A DNA stretch of 14,819 nucleotides, from contig DOPG01000326.1 of assembly GCA_003513555.1 (NCBI GenBank), forward strand, positions 5,332 through 20,150, read 5' to 3'. A program made the translations under genes and the position numbers. How positions within the stretch are numbered: position 1 is the first letter of the stretch; the number at the start of each line of letters is the position of its first letter. The notes under the pieces were generated by a model. That model had not been told where the DNA came from and ran no database searches. It saw nothing but the letters and a program-made list of their open reading frames with translations. This document shows positions 8,191 to 14,819 of the stretch, one piece after another. The DNA is from Rhodopirellula sp. (GTDB lineage: Bacteria > Planctomycetota > Planctomycetia > Pirellulales > Pirellulaceae).

Positions 8191-8988
8191 ATGTTCCCTC
8201 GATTTTCGGCAGTTCCGTTCCTTCTTTGTCTCGCTGCCGTTTTGCCACTGGCAAAGGTTGTGGGTGAGGACGGAGCCAGTAAGGCTGTTAATGGCTCTGT
8301 CAAAATTTTGTTGATCACAAGTGGCTGCTGCCATGACTACGATTTTCAAACCAAAGCGATGCAATTGGCCATGGAAAAGTATGGAGCAGACGCTGCTTGG
8401 ACAGTAGTAAACGAAGGTGGCACCGGCACCAAGGCGCAAATCGAATTCTATAAAAATCCCAAGTGGGCCGAGGGTTTTGATGTTGTTATTCACAATGAGT
8501 GTTTTGCCAACACCAGTAATGCTGATTACATCAGGGGTGTAACGGCTCCGCACTATGCAGGGACCAACGCTGTCGTGATTCATTGTGCCATGCACACCTA
8601 CCGCGCAGCTGAGATTGATGACTGGCGCAAGTTCCTCGGCGTCACTAGCCGTCGTCATGAGCATCAAATCAATTACAGGGTGGATGTGACGAACAAGAAT
8701 CATCCGATCATGAAGGGGTTCCCCGATGGGCATATCACTGCAAAGGACGAACTCTATGTGATTGAGAAGGTATGGCCTGAGACGACCGTGCTTGCAACTT
8801 CAAAGAGTGAGAAAACGGAAAAAGACCACCCTGTCTTCTGGGTTAATAAGTTCGGAAAGGCAAGAGTATTTGGTACGACTTATGGACATTCCAATGCAAC
8901 CTTCGAAGACGATGTTTTTCTGAGGGCTTTGACCAGAGGCACCTTGTGGGCAGCTGGAAAGTTGCCCGCGGCTGATTCAGCTGAGTGA
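8191..8988 (+). CDS. Secreted ThuA-like domain protein
   Basis: The protein has 265 residues: a signal peptide (about 1-25, hydrophobic core VPFLLCLAAVLPLA) and one ThuA-like domain (about 37-256) of the class I glutamine-amidotransferase-like fold. Family marks are KILLITSGCCHDY at the first strand, FDVVIHNECFA at 96-106, the VVIHCAMHTYR strand at 128-138, NHPIMKGFPD, and the closing stretch PVFWVNKFGKARVFGTTYGH with LRALTRGTLWAAGK. In place of the catalytic Cys nucleophile of true amidotransferases, the equivalent region reads IHCAMH; whether that Cys is used is unknown. ThuA was named for trehalose use in rhizobia, but planctomycetes carry many secreted copies tied to sugar or polysaccharide use, so the substrate cannot be named. 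A GGAG lies 7 bases before the ATG. It converges with the fxsA-like gene 38 bp away. Confidence 0.9.
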   Translation: MFPRFSAVPFLLCLAAVLPLAKVVGEDGASKAVNGSVKILLITSGCCHDYDFQTKAMQLAMEKYGADAAWTVVNEGGTGTKAQIEFYKNPKWAEGFDVVIHNECFANTSNADYIRGVTAPHYAGTNAVVIHCAMHTYRAAEIDDWRKFLGVTSRRHEHQINYRVDVTNKNHPIMKGFPDGHITAKDELYVIEKVWPETTVLATSKSEKTEKDHPVFWVNKFGKARVFGTTYGHSNATFEDDVFLRALTRGTLWAAGKLPAADSAE

Positions 8989-9021
8989 TGCAGGCGATTT
9001 GGGAGCACTGACCTGTTGTGT

Positions 9022-9037
9022 GAAAGCTATTGCTTTC
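9022..9037. terminator. Short hairpin between convergent genes, possible weak terminator
   Basis: GAAAGC and GCTTTC form 6-bp arms around a 4-base loop, overlapping the TAG stop of the fxsA-like gene in the gap between two convergent genes. There is no T-run on either strand, so termination by this element alone is doubtful. Confidence 0.25.
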
Positions 9038-9494
9038 TCTCAAAGGAGTCAGCATCAATTGTGAAAGAGCTGTCTCTCGTTGTCCGGTTGAGCGGTTCCG
9101 ATGCGAAATCCTCTTGTGTGTGAAATTGTACCTTGAAGCGTTGCATGTATCGTTTAAGCAGTGTTCGGCGAATGAGGTCTCGACCCTGCGGCAGAAGTAA
9201 CGTGAATCCCACCGCGTCAGTAAGTAGACCGGGGGTCAATAGCAACGCCGCCGCGAAGACGATCATGAGGCCATCCTGTATCTCATGGCTCGGTGCCCTG
9301 CCCTCCGCCAAAGCGGACTGAAAACGAAACCATGTCATGACGCCTTCCCTCCGAGCCAGCCACGAGCCAAGGATGCCAGTCACGATGACAAGCAGGATTG
9401 TTGTTCCAAGGCTGGTGTAGTTGGCTAGCTGAATCAGCAGCATCAATTCAATGAGTGGCACCAGAATAAAAGCAGCTAGTAATCGAGTGAACAT
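9027..9494 (-). CDS. fxsA: FxsA-family cytoplasmic membrane protein
   Basis: The protein has 155 residues, close to E. coli FxsA (158). It starts MFTRLLAAFILVPLIELMLL, the usual N-terminus of the family, with helices at about 5-22 and 28-46, the LGSWLARREG turn, then a helix at about 75-102 holding LLLTPGLLTDAVGFTLLLPQ, the family's best-kept motif (PG-L-TD--G--LL-P). The C-terminal third is charged and probably cytoplasmic. E. coli FxsA is known for relieving exclusion of phage T7 by the F plasmid when overproduced; its normal role is unknown. An upstream in-frame start at 9554 would add 20 polar residues that do not resemble the family, so the ATG at 9494 is chosen, although the GGAGG before it is rather far away (about 12 bases). 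It converges on the ThuA-like gene. Confidence 0.9.
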   Translation of the reverse strand: MFTRLLAAFILVPLIELMLLIQLANYTSLGTTILLVIVTGILGSWLARREGVMTWFRFQSALAEGRAPSHEIQDGLMIVFAAALLLTPGLLTDAVGFTLLLPQGRDLIRRTLLKRYMQRFKVQFHTQEDFASEPLNRTTRDSSFTIDADSFERKQ

Positions 9495-10053
9495 GCTCGC
9501 TCTATGCCTCCAGTGGGTGGAGATTGGGTCAAAAGAAGCCACCTTGGCAGTCAATTCTATATCGACAAGGAAGAGACAGCAGCTTTTGTGCCGAAGCCGT
9601 CATATTGTCGGAAAAGTACGAGATGCCCGTTCTTTCATTCACGCGTTTATGTTCTTTTCGGAACCGCAGAAGGTTTGTTACTGACTTTGATCGATTTCGC
9701 TCTGTTTGCCGCGCTGGCCAGCGATTGCCGGCTTTGCAGATTGTGAAGGTTGCCGAATTGTCACTTTGGTCGTTCCTGGTTTCCGCGGTAGAATCAAGCG
9801 TCAGGTTGGAGGGGGGAATCAGTGATGATTCTATCGTTGCGCGGTGGTATGAAGATGGTGATCGAACATCGGTGTTTTTAAGAATGTTGCTCGTGGGTGT
9901 GAATGTTTCGATGTGCTGGAATTCCGTGATTTGCATTTCTTGTCACTATCGGTTTGAGTCAGATGGAGCCAGCTCCGGGCAATTTTGGCTTCGCACTGAG
10001 GTAAAAGACAACGTTTGCAAGTCAGGGAATCAAACTTATCTGGGGCTTCAGTT
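9495..10053. other. Intergenic region of about 560 bp, no recognised gene
   Basis: It separates the fxsA-like gene (minus) from the hydrolase (plus) and so should contain both promoters. A plus-strand frame is open from 9524 to 10057; its TGA overlaps the hydrolase GTG start (GTGA). The translation is rich in Cys, Arg and Ser, matches nothing I know, and begins antisense to the fxsA leader. Within the region, GGAGGGGGG at 9808-9816 stands 8 bases before an ATG at 9825 that opens an 18-codon frame ending at 9881. Either could be a leader or coupled gene, but neither is well enough supported to call. Confidence 0.5.
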
Positions 10054-10911
10054 GTGAAGCACGAATCGCTGTTGACTGGCCGCCATGGGCAACTGCATGG
10101 ACGCCTGTGGTGCCAAGTTCCGAATCCCGTAGGTGTTGTCGTTGTGATTCACGGCTTGGGGGACCACGGGGGGCGTTATCAGTCACTGGCCCAAGTCCTG
10201 GGTGCCGAAGGGTGGTGTACCTATGCCTTTGACTTGCCCGGGCATGGACGCTCGCCAGGGGGGCGTGGCAGAGTCGACTCGTTTCTGGGATTGCTGGCAG
10301 ACATTGAAGCAGCTTGCCGCACTGTGAGGGAGCGATTTTCAGACGTGCCACTGGTGCTGCTCGGTTACAGCATGGGTGGCAACTTGGTGCTTAATTATTT
10401 GCTGCGATGTTTAGAGGGGGCTCCTGCTTGCGACACTAAGCCTGATGGAATCGTACTGTGTGGCCCAATGCTATTGCCGCCTGTCCCGCCACCCCGTCCT
10501 CACATCTTTGCTGCTTGGTTGACCGGGTACTTGATGCCATGGATTCAGATTGAGCGACCCGTCGATGTCGAGATGTTAACCGGTGATCAGCACCAAGCTG
10601 AAATGATTACCGAGGACTGTTGGATGCACACACGCATCACGTTGTATCTTGCGACGCAATTATTATCGCAGGGACGTTGGGCATTGGATCATGCCCGTCG
10701 AATTGATGTGCCTTCCTTGGTGATGTACGGCGAAGACGATTTTTTGATTGATCGAAGTGCCTGCGAGAATCTTGCCATTCGAGCAGGCGACCGTGTAACA
10801 CTTAGTCAGTGGCCGGGGCTTCGCCATGATTTATTTCATGATCACGGTAGCCAAGAGGTTTGTCAGTTTGTTTCCGCCTGGTTAGTCGACCAATTCTTAA
10901 CGAGAGACTAA
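10054..10911 (+). CDS. Alpha/beta hydrolase, monoacylglycerol lipase / lysophospholipase type
   Basis: The product has 285 residues from the GTG at 10054. It is a serine hydrolase of the Hydrolase_4 type (monoacylglycerol lipase and PldB-like lysophospholipases), expected to cleave ester bonds of lipids or similar small esters. The oxyanion strand reads VVVVIHGLGDHGGRY, close to the family's HG-G-H--RY. DLPGHGRSPGGRG follows. The nucleophile elbow is LGYSMGG with Ser106. The other triad members are probably Asp229 in YGEDDFLID and His258 in GLRHDLFHD. A lid-like insert lies between (about 140-200). No signal peptide is visible, so it is probably cytoplasmic. An in-frame TTG at 10015 would add 13 residues; the GTG fits the family N-terminus better and has GGGG about 8 bases upstream. 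The exact substrate cannot be read from sequence. Confidence 0.9.
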   Translation: MKHESLLTGRHGQLHGRLWCQVPNPVGVVVVIHGLGDHGGRYQSLAQVLGAEGWCTYAFDLPGHGRSPGGRGRVDSFLGLLADIEAACRTVRERFSDVPLVLLGYSMGGNLVLNYLLRCLEGAPACDTKPDGIVLCGPMLLPPVPPPRPHIFAAWLTGYLMPWIQIERPVDVEMLTGDQHQAEMITEDCWMHTRITLYLATQLLSQGRWALDHARRIDVPSLVMYGEDDFLIDRSACENLAIRAGDRVTLSQWPGLRHDLFHDHGSQEVCQFVSAWLVDQFLTRD

Positions 10912-11142
10912 TTGACTTTGAGTTGAAACGCTGGATCATCTGCACTGGTCTCGGTGACTTGGAGTATTACGGCCCGAGAGGGGGACTCATGGAGCAAAGT
11001 TCATCAAACGTCGTTCACAGCTGCCCCGAAGGGTAATTCTTCAAGTTGATAGTGCCGACAGAGGATTGGTGACCGAACAGCATGAGAAGTTTGGTAAACT
11101 GTGTGCTTCTCCGTCCTGTTACCCGGATTAAAGTTGCATCTC

Positions 11143-13374
11143 ATGGTGTTTTCAGCAGGTGATCCCGCTGTCCGAATCACGTCTCCCAAGACCAGATACT
11201 GTCGTTTGAAGGCTTGTCTCGTTGCCAGCATCTCGGTCCTGTTTCTTTTTGTGGTTATCCAATCGCAGGTCGCTTTAGGCAAAGATGCAGGGTTTCGAGT
11301 GGGTGTGAGATTTCTTGATCCGACCTCTGCGGAGGTTCGCTGGGAGTCCGCACAGGCAGGACCCTCTTCGGTTGCCTTCGGTTTGACCCGTGAGCTTGGT
11401 GAAATCGTTGAGTCGGTCGAGAATGGAACCAGTCACCGTGTTGTTCTAAATGATCTGAAGCTGGGGCAAACGTATTATTATCGAATAGGCACAGCGAAGG
11501 ACGGCAAGTTACTGCTGAGTCCATTTTTTGAATTTGACATGCGGATGAATTACGCACCGCCCCTGATCTCGACCCTAAATGGCACGGACAAAGAGGTTGC
11601 CGGTGGAATTGTCTCGGATGATATCTTGGATGGTTTGATCAAGCTGTTGAATCATGCTGGCGGGTTCGCCGTTGTCAGTCAGGACCAGTCGAAATCTTGG
11701 GCAGAGGCTTTGGCTGCTCGTACTGCCATGACCGTCATTGCGTCATGCTGGGACGAAGTGGAGATGCAGCGTCTCCGTAAACAGTGGTATGAGGCAGGTG
11801 TTTATGGTGTTCGGCTCACCGCGCAGCAAGCCGCTGACGTTCCCGAGGACTTTGCCAATCTGGTGATTTGTTCTGCTTCTAAGATTGGTGACTGTAAACG
11901 GCTTGTTGCCAAGTCGGGAACGCTTGTTTGTGTCGGAGAGCCCCCAAGCGAATCGAGAAGTGAGTGGACCTCACTGGGACCAGGCATCTGGCTTCAAAAT
12001 TTAAATCAAGTGTCCCAGCTTGCTGAGTGGGGGCATCAGTATGGGTCACCGGCCAATCAGTCCTTTGTGGGTGAGTCTCTGGGCGGGGCTGATGAGGCGG
12101 GAGAATTGGAGGTGCGTTGGCTTGGGAGACCGGGGGCAGACTTTGGAATCGACCGGAATCCTCGAATGCCTGCCCCGCTTGCCGTTGGGGGACGTTTGTT
12201 TCACCAAGGGATGAATCGAATGGTCGCGTTGGATGCGTTCAATGGAGCTATCCTTTGGTCGCTCGAAATCCCTGATTTACGCCGAGTGAATATTCCAAGA
12301 GATTGCGGCAATTGGTGTGCTGATCGCGATCGGGTCTACGCTGCTACTCACAATTGCCTATGGATCATTGATGCCGCTACTGGTGAAATGCTGAATACTT
12401 TGCGACTTCCCAAGCCATTCAACGCAGAGCACGAGTGGGGGTTTGTTGCTGTCACGGACGACATGGTGGTTGGTTCTGCGGTAAAGGGTGAAAGTATCTA
12501 CGAAGATTATTGGCAGAAGGCCGCGTGGTACGATGGGAAAGATGATGCCGCTACAGCGAAGATCTGTGCGGATTCGATCATCGCCTACGACAAGAAATAT
12601 GGCGATGTTCTTTGGCAATACGATATGGATGCTGGAGTGCAGGCGACCATCACGATCGTAGAGGACTCGATTTACTTCGTTGAGGTCAACGATCCAACAT
12701 TACGTCGTTCCAAAAGTGGGAAATTGACAAATCAGCAAATTTGGAAAGATGCATCTGTGGTCTGTCTGGACCGAAAAACGGGTAAGCCGCGATGGAAAAA
12801 ACCAGTTGCATCTCAGGCAGCTGATCAAGTAGTTGCCTTTGGATTGGCTGATGATGATCAATTCGTGCTACAGTCTTCCTCTGGCAATCAATTCCATTTT
12901 GCCTCCTATGCCGCCGGAAGTGGGGATCCGCTATGGAGTCGCGATGTTAATTGGCCAGAGAATCATCACGGTGCCCATATGCAGCACGCGGTGTTGATGA
13001 GCGGCAAGTTGTTTGTGCAACCACACATCCTTGATGCCGCAACCGGAGAGACAATCCAAACTGGAACGCTTGGCAAACGCCGTGGGTGTGCCACTCCGAT
13101 AGGAACAGGAGAAGCAATTCTGTTTCGAGGTGGTACAGGTCCGTTGTCACTGTGGTCAATTGAACAAGGAAAGCGAACTGAATTTACACGTTTAAGGCCC
13201 AGTTGTTGGCTGAGCACGATACCAGCTCAAGGCATGTTGTTCTCACCCGAAGCGGGGGGCGGTTGCTCGTGCGGTGGTTGGATGGAATGTTCCATTGGTT
13301 TTGGGCCGCGTAGGCCGGCATCTGTTCCTGCGATGAGCAGCGGGGCCAGCGAGCAGCAAGGAGTCGAGAAATGA
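11143..13374 (+). CDS. Secreted fibronectin-like / degenerate methyltransferase-like / PQQ-type propeller protein
   Basis: The product has 743 residues from the ATG at 11143. A hydrophobic segment (SISVLFLFVVIQSQVALG, about 29-46) is a signal peptide after a long n-region; other in-frame starts are GTG 11101 and TTG 11206. A fibronectin or phosphatase-N-like domain follows (about 50-133, ending in LKLGQTYYYRIG). The next part (about 155-285) resembles a class I methyltransferase (EAGVYGVRL, then PEDFANLVIC), but where the Gly-rich cofactor loop belongs it reads AVVSQDQSKSWAEA. From about 320 there is a PQQ-type propeller with LGRPGADFGIDRNPRMPAPL, MVALDAFNGAILWSLEIP, SIIAYDKKYGDVLWQYD and VVCLDRKTGKPRWKK. 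The end has a CSCGGW cysteine motif. It shares ATGA with the next gene, so the two are coupled. Likely location is the periplasm or envelope; catalytic activity is unknown. Confidence 0.85.
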   Translation: MVFSAGDPAVRITSPKTRYCRLKACLVASISVLFLFVVIQSQVALGKDAGFRVGVRFLDPTSAEVRWESAQAGPSSVAFGLTRELGEIVESVENGTSHRVVLNDLKLGQTYYYRIGTAKDGKLLLSPFFEFDMRMNYAPPLISTLNGTDKEVAGGIVSDDILDGLIKLLNHAGGFAVVSQDQSKSWAEALAARTAMTVIASCWDEVEMQRLRKQWYEAGVYGVRLTAQQAADVPEDFANLVICSASKIGDCKRLVAKSGTLVCVGEPPSESRSEWTSLGPGIWLQNLNQVSQLAEWGHQYGSPANQSFVGESLGGADEAGELEVRWLGRPGADFGIDRNPRMPAPLAVGGRLFHQGMNRMVALDAFNGAILWSLEIPDLRRVNIPRDCGNWCADRDRVYAATHNCLWIIDAATGEMLNTLRLPKPFNAEHEWGFVAVTDDMVVGSAVKGESIYEDYWQKAAWYDGKDDAATAKICADSIIAYDKKYGDVLWQYDMDAGVQATITIVEDSIYFVEVNDPTLRRSKSGKLTNQQIWKDASVVCLDRKTGKPRWKKPVASQAADQVVAFGLADDDQFVLQSSSGNQFHFASYAAGSGDPLWSRDVNWPENHHGAHMQHAVLMSGKLFVQPHILDAATGETIQTGTLGKRRGCATPIGTGEAILFRGGTGPLSLWSIEQGKRTEFTRLRPSCWLSTIPAQGMLFSPEAGGGCSCGGWMECSIGFGPRRPASVPAMSSGASEQQGVEK

Positions 13375-14816
13375 GCCTGCTGAGTCAGAAAATGAAGAAG
13401 CCCTTACCGGTACGAGTACTGCCTTGGACGTTCGGGTTGATGGTAATGGTAGTGTCGCATGCACCACTTCTGGTCGCTCAGTCCGATGTTGAATCGGGTG
13501 ATGTGGTTGTCCCCAGTGATCAAGCGACGGGTTGGAACACATATCGACACGATAATCGTCGAAGTGGCGTCACCTCATCAAGTTTGAATTTTCCGTTAAA
13601 CAGCAAGTGGGTCCATCGTTCGCCGTTGCCACCGCAAATGGCGTGGACCGGTCCAGCCAAATGGGATGCCTATTCAGGCAATAGCGGCTTGCAGTCGATG
13701 AGAAATTTCGATCCGTGTTTTTATGTGACTTCGGATGGGGAATCGGTTTTTTTCGGATCTTCCGCTGACGATGCGATTCATTCACTCGATTTGAAAACCG
13801 GGAAAGAAAAATGGGTTCACTTTACCGGTGCAGCAGTTCGTTTGCCTCCCACCATTGCGAATGGGAAGCTGTACTTCGGCTCGGATGATGGTTTCGCCTA
13901 TTGCTGCGACAAAGCATCGGGTGAACTGGTGTGGCGCACAAGAGCTGCAACCGGAAGTCAGCATATCACCAGCAATCGTAAATTGATGTCGTTGTGGCCC
14001 GTTCGTACGGGGGTATTGGTGGAGGGGGAGCAAGCGGTCTTTGCTGGCTCACTCGTGCCATGGGAAAAATCATATTTGTGCGCGGTAGATGCATTTTCAG
14101 GTGGCGTGGAAAGTGAGATGGGATTTCGCCGGGAACTCGCTAACGTGACGCTGCAGGGTGCACTCCTGGCTTCATCAAAAAAACTGTTTGTACCTCAAGG
14201 ACGGGCTGCCCCCCTTGCTTTTGACAGGAAGGATGGGACGCCACGCGGAAAAATCGGCGAGGCAGGTGGTGTCTTTTGCATCCTTTCTGAGGATGACATG
14301 CTTTTCGCTGGTCCACCGCATCAAAAGGAAAGAGATGATCAGATACGCGTCGCCGATCTTGATGCCAAGGCAGCGGTAGCGTCGTTCACCGGAACCAATC
14401 GGATTTTAGTTGCAGGTGATCTTGCCTGGCTGGCAACTGATGGGAAACTAAAGTGCCTCAATCGCAGTCAAAATGTGCAGGCTCAGGACAAGATCCGAAA
14501 AATTCAGAATGACCTGAAAAAGAAAACGATCACCGCGGAACAGGCAAAGCCGCTCCTTCAAGAAACTCACAAACAATTGAAGGATGCGTGGCAGTGGGAA
14601 GTCGAATCAGATGTCCCATTCGACATGGTCAAGGCAGGTGACGCCGTAATCGTTGGGCTAAATGGCAGTGTAAGGGCTTACTCCGCGGTTGATGGGAAGT
14701 TGCTATGGCAAGCGGATTTGGCTGGAACCGCACATGGCTTGGCAATCGTCGCCGGGATCCTGATTGTCAGTACTGACCTTGGTCACATTCATGCTTTTGC
14801 CCAGTCCGATGAGTGA
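13371..14816 (+). CDS. Secreted PQQ-type beta-propeller protein
   Basis: The product has 481 residues with a signal peptide (about 1-36; core TFGLMVMVVSHAPLLVAQ). It opens with GWNTYRHDNRRSGVTSS at about 54-70, a usual start for planctomycete quinoprotein-like propellers. Repeats then include IHSLDLKTGKEKWVHF, GKLYFGSDDGFAYCCDKASG with ELVWRTRA, SYLCAVDAFSG, and a closing pair AVDGKLLWQADL and LGHIHAFA. Between late blades lies a charged helical insert (about 368-408, with KIRKIQNDLKKKTITAEQ) likely to form a coiled coil. No PQQ-dehydrogenase active-site pattern was recognised, so this is probably a structural or binding propeller and not an enzyme. AAGGAG lies 8 bases before the ATG, and the ATG overlaps the stop of the preceding gene, so both proteins are probably made together and may form one complex. 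The TGA falls 3 bp before the window end. Confidence 0.88.
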   Translation: MSLLSQKMKKPLPVRVLPWTFGLMVMVVSHAPLLVAQSDVESGDVVVPSDQATGWNTYRHDNRRSGVTSSSLNFPLNSKWVHRSPLPPQMAWTGPAKWDAYSGNSGLQSMRNFDPCFYVTSDGESVFFGSSADDAIHSLDLKTGKEKWVHFTGAAVRLPPTIANGKLYFGSDDGFAYCCDKASGELVWRTRAATGSQHITSNRKLMSLWPVRTGVLVEGEQAVFAGSLVPWEKSYLCAVDAFSGGVESEMGFRRELANVTLQGALLASSKKLFVPQGRAAPLAFDRKDGTPRGKIGEAGGVFCILSEDDMLFAGPPHQKERDDQIRVADLDAKAAVASFTGTNRILVAGDLAWLATDGKLKCLNRSQNVQAQDKIRKIQNDLKKKTITAEQAKPLLQETHKQLKDAWQWEVESDVPFDMVKAGDAVIVGLNGSVRAYSAVDGKLLWQADLAGTAHGLAIVAGILIVSTDLGHIHAFAQSDE

Positions 14817-14819
14817 CAG

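Noticed and set aside
8080..8733. A 217-codon frame antisense to the ThuA-like gene
   Set aside because: It is opposite a well-supported secreted protein and contains no family motif.
11143..14816. The propeller pair as PQQ-dependent dehydrogenases
   Set aside because: Propeller repeats are clear, but I could not see the active-site residues or the disulphide signature of quinoprotein alcohol dehydrogenases.

Overview
The window reads as chromosomal DNA of a planctomycete, most likely of the Rhodopirellula/Pirellulaceae type. This rests on family resemblance, not on a database search. The signs are an F-type ATP synthase operon whose b subunit starts with a secretory-type signal sequence, a DUF4912 protein with a Rho-N-like head, a secreted ThuA-like protein, and two secreted PQQ-type beta-propeller proteins of a kind common in that phylum. 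Shine-Dalgarno sequences are present before some genes and absent before others, and GTG starts are frequent. No tRNA, rRNA, CRISPR array, insertion sequence or phage gene was seen.

Left part (1 to about 5963, minus strand): the ATP synthase operon, read from right to left. It runs atpZ-like (GTG start), an unrecognised four-helix membrane protein in the usual atpI slot, atpB (a), atpE (c), atpF (b), atpH (delta), atpA (alpha) and the first 155 codons of atpG (gamma), which runs off the left edge. atpD and atpC presumably follow outside the window. The first three genes are packed tightly (8-bp overlap, then a 2-bp gap). Longer spacers of about 131 and 137 bp flank atpE. The c-subunit residues point to a proton-driven, not sodium-driven, enzyme.

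Middle (5964-6806): an intergenic region of about 840 bp between divergent transcription units, with no convincing gene. Its right side carries a dyad operator-like site and a stem-loop directly in front of the next gene.

Right part: a DUF4912 protein (6807-8072, +) ending at a strong intrinsic terminator; a secreted ThuA-like protein (8191-8988, +); a convergent FxsA-family membrane protein (9027-9494, -); a gap of about 560 bp; an alpha/beta hydrolase of the monoacylglycerol lipase type (10054-10911, +); and two translationally coupled PQQ-type propeller genes (11143-13374 and 13371-14816, +). The first propeller protein also has a fibronectin-like domain and what looks like a methyltransferase fold that has lost its cofactor motifs. 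I regard this pair as the most interesting part of the window. The other genes belong to known families, and nothing here is a clear-cut new defence or mobile system.
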